NCBI RefSeq assembly: GCF_954871325.1
Contig: NC_088775.1
Coordinates: 1,721,473 to 1,785,472 of the forward strand
Length of the DNA: 64,000 nucleotides
Source of the DNA: Gordionus sp. m RMFG-2023
Lineage: Eukaryota > Nematomorpha > Gordioida > Chordodea > Parachordodidae
Direction: 5' to 3'
The notes below the pieces were generated by a model that saw nothing but the letters and a program-made list of their open reading frames with translations, was not told the DNA's origin and did not search any database. The position numbers were made by a program, and so were the translations under genes. Positions 14,094 through 24,619 of this stretch are shown piece after piece (positions within the stretch are counted from its first letter, which is position 1; the number at the start of each line of letters is the position of its first letter).

Positions 14094-14806
14094 TTTATCA
14101 AATATAGTCATTGTTAATTTTATATATATTTTGCATCGCAACTATATTTAGATTTTAACCACAAAAAAAAATATTTTTTCGTTATAATTAAACAGTTATG
14201 TTTTAATATATATATATATTTTTTTTTCCGAGTATGTACTATATTTCTTTTTTATATATCATTAGATTCTTTATATTATAATGTTAATTTTTGAATAATA
14301 ATATTTTATCATATTTTTATATGAATTTTAAAAAAAATTGAATTTTTATATTTAAAAAAAAAAAAAAAAAAAAAATTTCAAAATATTATAATAAATTATA
14401 TATTATTTTTTTTAAAAAAAAAAATATACAGACGCAAAATTCGCCGAATTTTTTTTTTTTTTAAAAAAAATACACTTACATATAAGGCATTTTGAAAATA
14501 TTTAATATTTGAACAAGTGCTAAATTTCTCGATAAATTTAAGATTCTCTTCTTTTTACTATTGATATATGAGATATTCATCTTCTCAACGAGGTTCGCTA
14601 AAATTGTTTCAGGTGGCGCCTATTTATTAATTTGTAAAAAAAAAAGGAAAGAAATGTTATATTGTACAAATTCATAATTACAAATTATCAATTAAAAAAA
14701 ATAAAAATCTTAAATACTTTCAAATTTATAATTAATATGACTATCATCGGAACTATTTTTCTTCTCTTTTTAGCCACGAGAATAGGTAATTTAAATTTAT
14801 TTAAAA

Positions 14807-14968
<162 letters not shown>

Positions 14969-14969
14969 T

Positions 14970-15780
14970 CTAAAAATTTATATATAAATATTTATTTTTT
15001 TGCCTTAGTTTCCAAATTTTTATGGAAAAGTATAAATTAGACTGAGCTTCGATCTTCCAAAGCCTGGATTTTATCTACGGTATCACTGTTACAATTCCGT
15101 ATTTTAATTGTAATATATTTGTCGAAAGCTTTGTGGGAGAGACTTTTAATAAAAATCAAAATGAAACCTTGTGAAAAAAATTAATATAATTAATTAAATT
15201 TATAATAATCCTTACGACTTTTTCACTAGAACGATTTTGCACGCTATTACTATTCGATATTATAAAAAATAACACTGAAACTTGAAAAATCATAAAACTA
15301 GAAAACTGTTTATTTCAAATATAATGTTTTTATAATATGCAAAAAAAAAATTAAAGTTCATCAAATTATAATATATTTCAAAAACTAAAGTATTCAAATA
15401 TCCTTAAATAATAATTTACAATCGTCGATACTCTATTAACAATATTCAAAAACCAACAAATTATATTGCGTATTCATAAAAAATGGAATACGCATAAATC
15501 TAACATATATTAAAGAAATCGATAATATTTATGAATCATAACATGACTCTGCCACTACTAATTATAAAATAATATTTATAACCGCATCTAGTATCTATAA
15601 TATTTATCTGAATTTAACCGCATTTGACCGGTCAGATATCCGTCAGATCAAATCGTAATTAATCGGTCAAATACACAACCCTTATTAAGCATATACTATT
15701 TCCTTTTTCTATCAATATGCATAATTACGGGATTAATTAATAAATATACAAAATTTTAAACTGGCCGAACACAGGTTTAG
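14970..15780. other. AT-rich stretch, no gene seen
   Basis: Only short AT-rich sequence without frames, splice-bounded blocks or paired repeat ends that I can support. Confidence 0.4.
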
Positions 15781-15807
15781 GAGATATAGCAATTTGATCA
15801 CTTTTAC

Positions 15808-16291
15808 TTCAAGGTTGGACTAATAAAAGTCAGACAAACAAAATTCAAACATTCCCAACATACAAAAAATTGTATTTTTAAAAAAAATTATTAAGCCTTA
15901 ATTTAATGTATATGATAATTAAAAGAAATGATGAATTGAATTTAATTAAAAATTTAAGGCAAGAAAAACTTTACCAAACCAAAAGGTTCTTGAGAGAATT
16001 TAATAGTGGCTAGTCTATAGCAGCCTTGAAATGATGGATCGCAAAAATTGATGCTATATCGCATCAGCAGAAAAATAGCAGTATGGTGATGGTAGACCCC
16101 GCTCAGCTCATATTACGGAAAATGATGATTCTATTGAAACACTGTATTGAGCCATAAAGAACAGCCTTCAGTGCATCGGATAATCCTCCATAAAAAGCTT
16201 CATCTGAAATGCTAAATAAATTTCAATTTAATAAAAAAAAATCAAAAATAAGTTCACCTTTGTTTGTCCAACTTCTGTTTGTCTAACTTTA
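15808..16291. mobile_element. Possible pogo-like inverted-repeat element
   Basis: The outer sequences are imperfect inverted partners: AGGTTGGACTAATAAAAGTC at the left and TTTGTTTGTCCAACTTCTG plus TTTGTCTAACTTT at the right. Pogo/Tigger elements typically end in similar GTCCAAC-rich repeats. Minus-strand sequence near 16130-16215 could be old coding DNA but I could not match it. No target duplication was resolved. Confidence 0.35.
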
Positions 16292-16516
16292 GACTCAGTT
16301 GCCAGGATTTGATGAAATATTCAGAAAACATTGATAATTTATTCCTATCTCAATATATAAATGTTTACTGAATTAATATTTGAATTGGCAGATTCATTGC
16401 TAAAATAAAAATGTTATCAGTTCAATTGGAATGCAGTGTATACTTCCAATGCATTTATACATATAAAAAAAAAGTAAATACGAATACATTTGCAAAATAA
16501 TATTTAGTTTCAGATA

Positions 16517-16855
16517 CAGTGGCGTAGCGACGGGAGAGGGGGTTTAGGGTTTGGACACCCCCCCCCCTCCTGAGCAAATTTTTTTAACGTTATACCAAAT
16601 AAATACCATTATTTATATTTTTCTGGGTTTTGATGTTTGTGTAAGGATATTATTGAGAATATTCTACTAAATCGTAATAACATATTATTGATGCATTTAA
16701 AAAATATATTTATTAAATATGATTTTTAAGATAAAACCCGGCTTAAGGCCGGGCAAAAGGGCCGAAGGCCTGTTAAAAGGGGGTGTGGGGGTGCAGCCCC
16801 CCGGGCTTTAATAAGTATGGACCCCCTCTAAGGAAAATTCTTAGCTAAGCCACTG
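16517..16855. mobile_element. 339-bp hAT-type MITE (CAGTGGCG ends)
   Basis: Left end CAGTGGCGTAGCG and right end TTAGCTAAGCCACTG form a short inverted repeat, flanked by an 8-bp duplication with one mismatch (TTCAGATA 16509-16516, TTCAGATC 16856-16863). The right half has strong GC-rich hairpins (AAACCCGGCTTAAGGCCGGG, GGGCCGAAGGCC) unlike its AT-rich surroundings. No protein is encoded. Confidence 0.85.
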
Positions 16856-17067
16856 TTCAGATCTACTGTTTTATGCGATGTTTGTATCGAAATCCATTTT
16901 TAGGCTATATGAAGTGTATCTAGATTCATTTAAAAAATTGCATTTAACAACTCTCGCAGATAACTATATTTTTTTCTATTCCACCTAAAATAATCTAATT
17001 AATTTAAATGATAAAATCTTATACATTATATTAGCCAGCAAATTAGTCAAAAAAGCAAAAATTACAG

Positions 17068-17174
17068 ATACAAATACTATTTTTCAAGGTCCGTATTATA
17101 TCGAAGCTATGTTCTATTTAGATTACGAAAATATGTTGTTAACCGAAAATGAGTTAATTTCAATTGCTGCTCAA
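17068..17174 (+). CDS. Tentative gene B exon: start of catalytic domain
   Basis: Reads YYIEAMFYLDYENML then ENELISIAAQ and meets a GTATAA donor after 17174. In M12B metalloproteases the catalytic domain opens with a strand of this type (YIETLVVVDxxM). Acceptor ATTACAG before 17068 is plausible; the frame stays open upstream, so the 5' boundary is uncertain. It lies 11.7 kb before the zinc-site exon, separated by insertions. There is no paralogue in the window to confirm it. Confidence 0.42.
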
Positions 17175-17401
17175 GTATAATTAATATTTATATAAATATA
17201 TGTATATATATACTCCGTGATAATTTATAAAAGGAATGCTTTCAAATTTTCACAATTTAAAAGAAAAATAAAAATTAAACTTAATAATTAAGCTGAGATC
17301 AAAGTTATTAAGTGTTGTTAAAATAAGAGGATTATTTTGAATCGCTTTTTTTTTAAAAACGGTCAATTCAATATTATAACCAAAAATATGTTGTCTAAGC
17401 C

Positions 17402-19508
17402 CAGTGGCGTAGACAAGATGGAAAGGTTTAGGGTTAAACCCCCCCCCCTATAACCTCCGAAAATTTTTTAATTTAAAAAATATTTTTTAGAGAGAAAATT
17501 TTTTTTTTTGAATTTTTTTAAAAAATTTCTTCTTATTGCTAATAATTTTATTTAAAAACGGTTTCAATTTATAAATAAAATTATATAAGATATGAACATG
17601 AAATATATTTAAAAAAACAGATAAGAATTTTCAATTTTAAATGATAACATGGTTTAAAAATATATATTAAAAATTATATGTAAAGTATTAAATAACAATG
17701 AAAATATATTGTAAAATATTAAATAACAATAAAAATATATTGTAAATTTTTTCTAGCATAGTTAAATTAGATATTTATAAATTTAATAATAAAATTTATA
17801 TTGTTAAACTAATTAGATTTTAAAAATTTTAATTAATAATTTATAATTTTTAAATAAAAGAAAAATCATTTAATTCGGTAAATATAATGAGAAAGTAAAG
17901 GTGATAACTAATATGTTTGGGATTAAAAATTTTAAACCTAGAGTAGTTTCTAGATAGTACAATCGTTAAATATTGATGCATCTACGATTGAGGATTTTTT
18001 TAAATAAATATTTTTACTCCTTATTGATATATTTCAATTAAAGGAAAGATTGTCACAATTTTATTCTAAACAGCTTTCATTTTCTTTTGTCGGTTGAGTC
18101 TGAATACACTTGAAACGTGAGAGGATATTAAGTCTCAGAGTTTAATTCTGATGACTTAAAAAAGTAAGATTAATTACTTTGTGATGTCGAATTTTGGTAT
18201 AAAGTTTTTGTCAGAATAGAGTAAGGGAGACTGGGGTTAGGTAAACCCCGGGGCTTATCAAACCACATAATCTCATTTTAAAATTAAATACACCAGGAGG
18301 CTAAAATTTTATCCTATACATCGATGGACAAAAAATATTTTGAAATAATTAATTCTGGCAATTAATAATGAAAAAAATTGCAAAATCTAGTAAAGGCAAT
18401 TTCATGGGCTGTTTATGATTGGTATTTTGTATTTATGCTAAGAAATCTTATTCTCTCCTTAAAATTCATATTTATTTATGTCCAAAATGTTTATTAATTA
18501 GCCATTAAATTTCAATTTTTATAAATAATTAGCTTCAATTAATAAGTATTAAGATATATTGAACAATAAAACAATAAAATTATTCTATACATATCATTAT
18601 TAATAAATTAAAATGCATTTCAATTTATTATGGCCTAAAAAAACCAATGGTTCAAGCCCCTTGTGGTTTGCCCTATCCCGTTATTGTGGCTTGTTGAACA
18701 AAATTTTTATTTTACAAAAAATATAATTTAAAAAAAAATGATTATATTCTTAAGATTTTTTATAAGGCACCATTATAGAGTATAGTTTTAGGTATCCAAT
18801 CATAAATTATATTTATATTATCTCTAAAAAGAGCTATAGCCAATTTTGTAAAATTTGGTTCGACTAACCCCAGTCTCCGCTACTCTTTGAGACCAAAAAT
18901 CAAATAATTTAATTTTACATTAAAAATTTAACCTAAAATTGATATATTTAGATACATTAAAAGAAATTTTATGGCCCGATCCAAACCGACCCCAAATTTC
19001 CTACTTTTGCAAATCTCTAATAAGAATTATCAATGTTTTATTAATATACTCATTTGTTATCATTAAAATAATACATAGTTAAATAAAGGGGTGTTATTTA
19101 TCCTAAAATATTTTAATAATAAATAAAATCTATAATGAAATTCTTTGTAAAATTTTGTAATACGCAGAAATTTGATTAAAATAATTATTTTTAACATAGA
19201 TTAAGATATAATGAGGTCATAAAAAATGGGAGGTTTGGGGGGGGGGGCGATTTTATTCTTCTTTCTAAAACCGAATGGATTGAAATAATTTACAATTGAC
19301 TAAACATTGATAAAATTTTTAGAATATTGCTTTCAGTTGCGTAATAATCATTAATTTGGCCAAAATTTTGTTACTAATATTTTTTTTTACTACTATAGTG
19401 GTTAGACACTAATAAACCACAAAATATCGGCAAATTTTAAAAATATGGTTTGGAGGCCAACCATTCACCCCCCCCTCCCCCCATGGATCAATCCTGGCTG
19501 CGCCATTG
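17402..19508. mobile_element. 2.1-kb hAT-type element inserted in a MITE
   Basis: Ends CAGTGGCGTAGACAAGATGG and, in complement, CAATGGCGCAGCCAGGAT. The 8-bp duplication TCTAAGCC is exact (17394-17401, 19509-19516). Runs of C and G lie just inside both ends (17441, 19468). No transposase was found. It carries a third element at 18219-18886. Confidence 0.78.
18219..18886. mobile_element. 668-bp inverted-repeat element (GGAGACTGGGGTTAG ends)
   Basis: Left end AGAGTAAGGGAGACTGGGGT and right end, in complement, AGAGTAGCGGAGACTGGGGT. Inside are AAACCACATAATCTCATTTTA and other blocks shared with a second copy at 41628-42928. Non-coding. Confidence 0.8.
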
Positions 19509-20944
19509 TCTAAGCCGCGAGATTTTTCTACACAGGCCAAAATCTTTGTACCATCTGTGGAACAAAATCTTTAAGGTTGGCGTAATATTTTTCTGGATTA
19601 AGATATTGAGTTAGTCGTTTTTAACAAATCTGCTCAAAATGAACTTACAACACCAATTTTTATAGATATCATTTTTGAATACACATTATAATATTGTATC
19701 CCCCTTAGATTTTATTGATTTCAGATTTTTTACAAAATAATAGCAATAAAAATTTAGTATTTTATAAATAAAACATGTCTTATTCTCTTCTATATAAAAG
19801 ATATATAGTCAATTAATTTCAAACAAAATTCAGCCTAAAATTTTGTAAAAAAATATATAAATTTTGAATGAGGAGAAGGTTCATTGAATAATTAACTGAA
19901 ATACATGCTGGTTAGATTTTATGTATATACTGTATTACACATCTCAGATGTATATTCAAATTTTTGTTGTGTCAAATATAACCTATAATTTTTGGCCTTT
20001 TCATTAAATTTTGATATCATATTATATTTTAAATATTCCTAATTACGACATAACATAAATGGTCATAACCATATTAACCAGGGTTGTCAAACCGAATTAA
20101 GGTTCATAATTTTAAACTCTATTTAGCCCAAATGTTGATTATAGAAACTTAATCTAAAGCGATTTTCTGATAAAGATCACCCAGGGTAAGATGGGTTGAC
20201 CTTTAAATCGGTTTCGATTTGGTGTATTTGTGTGGTCTCAAAAATGCCCTAACAAAACAATTTTAAATTTACATTCCCTGATATTAACAATACAAAAAAC
20301 AAATTTCATTTAAAAAAATAATATTATATATATACACAAAGGTTTTCATTTAATTTTATATAACCATTTTATTTAATGATTATTCGGTATCCCGTCATTA
20401 CAGAGAAAACTTTACAGAGAAAATAATTATAGAGAATGTCGTTTATAGAAAATTGTTTAATAGAGGATGATTTTATAGAGAATTAATTCTACGGGAATGT
20501 ATTTTATATCGAATTTTATTTAAAGAATATGATTAAATACGATTTATATATACGAAATTTTTATAAAATAAACCTAGGTAATCTATTAAATGAGAGCTTA
20601 GCAATATTCATTTCGAAATATCGAATAAATTTTTATTCGTAATAAATCCAAATAAACATAGTATAAATTATAAACTAATATAAAACAAAATACTAATTAT
20701 AATGAATTAAATTAAAACATTTTTTTAAATTTATATTATGGGATAAAGCCCTTAAATAATCTAGCATGGTTCTTGTGAAAATCTTCAATAATTAGAAAAA
20801 TCCTTTTGGATCATTCTCGATATTCTTGCATTGACAGTGGAGTCAATAGTCCTAAAAAACATTGTTCCAATTTGTAACAATTTAGGCTATCTTCGTCTTT
20901 GATAGCTAAAAAGAAAAAATTTTTTAAAAAAAATTTCTAATATA

Positions 20945-21420
20945 ATATTATTCACTAACTCTTTATAAATTTCCAAATCGTTGGATGATGGGAAGAACTT
21001 ATCTGAGACAAAAAATTTTGATGCCAGCCTTCTACTGTATTATTAGTAATTACGAGATAATGTCGATTTCGTAGCAATTCTATTGAGAAATACTAAATAT
21101 TGGCGGCCTACTCTCCATAGATTCTGTCAAGGGGGTAGGAATATCCCTATCTTCTTGATCGAATTTAGAGGCACCTACTTCCTCGATTCCTACATCCTCA
21201 AATAGTACATATGCCAGTGATATTTAACATTTTTATGTGCATAGCAAAATTTGTTTGCTTTTGTATGCATTGCAAATAGCGGTTTTTTTTGAATCGTCCG
21301 CCATATGCATTGAGACATATGAAACAGGCACCCACGCATTGCAGTCAACGGAAGCGACTGTTTAAAAGCAAAAAATAACGCTGCTAATTCAAGGTCAATC
21401 ATGGTGAATTAAGAATTTAA
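20945..21420 (-). pseudogene. MULE transposase fragment
   Basis: The minus strand reads IDLELAALFFAFKQSLP then GCLFHMSQCIWRTIQKK (21402 down to about 21290). This is the MULE/FLYWCH-associated block with its C...H core. After frame changes come NNTVEGWHQNFLSQISSSHP and TIWKFI (about 21040-20960), the other strongly conserved MULE block. The catalytic N-terminal part is missing, so it is inactive. Confidence 0.8.
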
Positions 21421-21920
21421 AAAAAATTTAGAATTTTTTTTATTTGATTGAAAATATTGTCGTAATCTTGTTGGCGACGTGTTGTCAATCAGAACATAAA
21501 TAGCGGGGATAATGGTTTTATGTTCAAACCCGTGGATGGTGTTTATTCACTAGAAGAGATGGGGTTATGTCTTGAATATGCCATCTGTATACCATTAATC
21601 GCATATTGATAAAAAATTTAAATTTTTTTATGGTTTAAAATATGATGCATCGGTGATCATGATGACCATTATTAATATAAAAAAACTAAATAAAAATCTG
21701 CATTAGTGTTGCCATTAACTAGCTACATTATTGCTAAACTGCCAAAAAGTAACTAGTTATTTAATTTACAATCTTAATAAATATAATTAAATAATATATT
21801 TAAATTTATAATAGATTTTCCCATTCCATTACATTATTATACAGAATTGATTTAAATCTTAGCCAATGAGTACTTATTTTATATTAATATATAAATATAT
21901 TATAGTATATCCGATTTAAC

Positions 21921-23571
21921 CAGGGATCACTAGCCTTTACAATCTCAGGGGGCTCAACTAAATATTTTTTATGGGGGGGGGGGGGGTCTTCGTCAGGGTT
22001 TTATATTAATATATTATACTTTTTTAAAATTAGCTGACTCTAAACAATTATTCTGAATTTCATATTTTGTCATTTATGATATTTTGCATACAATAAACTA
22101 TAAACTGGCATATAAATAATTAAACATATCTTAAACAAAATCTATTTATTACAGTAGAAAATGTTTTATAAAATGGAAACGACCAAAATCATAAAATTAT
22201 ATGGTGGCTAGAGCTTCCTCTTAGATGACATGATGGAAGCTAGATAAGTAATCGAGAAAATTATTGAGAAATAAATTTATAAAGATTATCTTCCATTTTT
22301 AATGATATAAAAACGACTACACAGTTGACCATTATTGCTTATCTAAAATATGCAATAATATGCTCTCGGAAGCTACTAGTAATAATTTTAAATTACATAG
22401 CCACACAAATAATAGATGCTGGCCATGACACTCATTATGGTAACCCATATCATAATTTATTATGTTAGATAAATTGATGAAACAAAAACACTATAAATCT
22501 TTAGAAGAAATTATGCATATATTGAAACTTTGAGTTATTTACACGGCAAGGTGCCATATTAGAAATGAAGCATTTTATTAATATAAAATAAGAACCAGAG
22601 TTATATCATGAATGAAATTAAAATTTTATATATTATTGTCGCACCATCTCTAGTTGGTATATTATATCTTAAAATAATAGTAGTTTCTTGTAATAATATC
22701 AAAATATATTCGTATTAAAAATTTAACTCAAAACTGTTTTTCAAAGAAGAAAAAAATAGCTTTAATAAAAACACTTTAAAAAATAAAAGAAAAAATATCT
22801 GATTTATTACCTCCATTGTGGGATGAATAATAAGATGTTTATAATATTTTATAAATAGATGGCGTTAAATAATATGCATCAAAAGTATTTATTAGTAAAG
22901 TTTTTAAAATATTAACTGTAATATATTATATAACTGTCAAATACATCTGCTAAAGTGGCGTTTTACCTAATATTTTATAAATAATTATATATAATAGAGG
23001 ATTAACAACTATATGTCTACTTAATTTTTATAAATAAATTTATACTGATTTGGATTTGGACCTTGAAAATAATTTTAGGAAAAGACATAATTCAATTTAA
23101 AAATCAAAAATATAGTTGATTAGTGACTTTATACTCGGCTAATTACAATATTAAATTTGTTAATTTTCAATTAATAAATGATTATATTAATTTAATTAGG
23201 GTTATATAATAATTTAAATAATAAAAGTCCATCTCAACTGTTAATGCTAAATTAGTATTGAGTGAGTGATATTGATATATTTTTAACACAGAATTTGATT
23301 GCAAGCTGACATAGTGAAAATATGATTTATAAGTTATTATCTATTCTAATAATTAAAATAGTATTCATATAATATAAATTTAGATAGTTTTAATAATTAT
23401 TAAATAATAAAATTTACTCAATAGAATTATAAAAGAAATTGATCAGGGAGCAATTAAAAAAATTTATTTTTAGTTCAAGGGACATTAAAAAAAAATTTTT
23501 CTTCAGTGGGCTATTCAAATTTTTCAGGGGGCTTGAGCCCCTGCGTCCCCCCCCCCTTAGCGATGCCACTG
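21921..23571. mobile_element. 1.65-kb hAT-type element inside the MULE
   Basis: Left CAGGGATCACTAGCC and right (complement) CAGTGGCATCGCTAAG are imperfect inverted repeats. They are flanked by GATTTAAC and GATATAAT, an 8-bp duplication with two mismatches. Long G or C runs lie just inside each end (21974, 23548). No coding region recognised. Confidence 0.6.
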
Positions 23572-24512
23572 GATATAATGTAATTTAATTAACCCACCAG
23601 CCCTGAATCTACTATCCACTATCCACTAGATACTAATATAATTATAACCTAAGATTATCAAACTTTCTAAAGTTTCCTAAAATACAGTTTTGTATAATTT
23701 ATGTTTAATTTTATATTAAATTCTCTTAATATTTTAATACCGCCAAATATAGATATAAAAATATCTAAATTTTATCTCAATTATGCGCTCAATGTTTTAT
23801 GAAGTAAATATTGCTAGTTACTTAGGTAAAAATAATTGTATCTAGTTACTAGTTATATTTAAAAAAAACATAACAAGTAACTATATTAATAAATTTAGTA
23901 ACTGAACCTTGTGCAAAAGTAATCAAACAATTTTCTGTGCCGATTGTAATAATTTTCTTACAATAAAAACTACCCAATTACTCGCTTATATAAGGTAATT
24001 CTAATATTTAATATTATTTCAAATACTGTAAAAAAATATTTTTCCTATGACTCTACGGACCTTAAAGATATATAACAATTTTTTTATAATTTAATTATAT
24101 ATAAATAAAATTCTTTATAAAATACACATTCTCTATAAAATTATTCTCTATGAACTACATTCTTTATAATTACTTTCTCTATAACTGCATTCACTGTAAA
24201 ATATATTCTATGTAATGGTTTCCCTGTAATGACGTGGAACTTGGCTATTCAGTATGGGGATGTTTGATAAGATATATATAAGAATGCACAAGAAATATAA
24301 TCAAGTTTAATATAATCGGTTTTTTATATTATATATATATAAATTTCAATAAGGTTGATCACATTTTACGTGACCCAACATTTCAAAACCAGGCATATTT
24401 TATTCTCAAAGGAATTCAAAATTTCGTAATTTTTCTAAATTTTTAAAAGATTTCATAAAAAAAATGTTATGTTTATATTATAGTAATTTCTCATTTTTTT
24501 TATTTTAGAGAG

Positions 24513-24609
24513 GACCAGCTATCAGAAACAAAAATATTAATCTTTTCTGCCAATATACAGCGGATGCTCGCAGAAGAAAATCTGAAGATGTTTCTTTCTT
24601 ATTATCAAA
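24513..24609 (+). CDS. Tentative gene B exon: catalytic-domain helix
   Basis: Follows TATTTTAGAGAG and reads DQLSETKILIFSANIQRMLA then EENLKMFLSYYQ, with a GTAACA donor after 24609. An amphipathic helix is expected after the first strand of M12B proteases. It starts in phase 0, matching 17174, and ends in phase 1, which fits directly onto the exon at 28843. That direct join would omit the segment that usually lies between this helix and the GMC motif, so an intervening exon may be missing or unseen. Confidence 0.38.
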
Positions 24610-24619
24610 GTAACACATA

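Larger units (their letters stand above)
10280..14382 (+). mobile_element. RLE-type non-LTR retrotransposon (LINE), nearly intact
   Basis: A 4103-bp insertion bounded by an exact 14-bp target duplication ATATTATAATAAAT (10266-10279 and 14383-14396). The 3' end is a poly(A) tract of about 22 A. About 1 kb of T-rich 5' leader precedes one long reading frame with an N-terminal zinc knuckle, reverse transcriptase, a C-terminal CCHC-like knuckle and a restriction-like endonuclease. This layout belongs to the RLE group of LINEs (R2/R4/NeSL-like); I cannot assign the clade. Only about two frame breaks were seen, so it is a young insertion. Five decayed relatives lie elsewhere in the window. Confidence 0.93.
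10131..14709. repeat. 446-bp tandem duplication, unit 2, split by a LINE
   Basis: The left part 10131-10279 matches 9685-9834. The right part 14383-14709 matches 9821-10130, including TACAGACGCAAAATTCGCCG and TTCTCAACGAGGTTCGC. The 4.1-kb interruption is the LINE at 10280-14382. Confidence 0.9.
17311..19654. mobile_element. GTTGTTAA-family MITE split by a hAT element
   Basis: Left end AGTGTTGTTAAAAT and right end TGAACTTACAACACC are the family termini. The interior matches other copies on either side of a 2.1-kb insertion (ATGTTGTCTAAGCC, then GCGAGATTTTTC; compare TTGCCTAAGACTCGAGATT near 2055-2075). Removing 17402-19508 and one duplication restores a continuous element of about 230 bp. Confidence 0.75.
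20385..24244 (-). mobile_element. Mutator-like (MULE) DNA transposon relic
   Basis: Long terminal inverted repeats of about 150 bp (CCGTCATTACAGAGAAAAC at 20391; right complement CACGTCATTACAGGGAAACC) are filled with TTATAGAGAA-like units on both sides. A minus-strand transposase piece lies near the left end. Long repeats plus a MULE-type transposase identify the superfamily. A clean target duplication could not be resolved. A hAT-type element (21921-23571) has inserted inside. It probably sits in the intron between the tentative catalytic exons of gene B. Confidence 0.78.
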
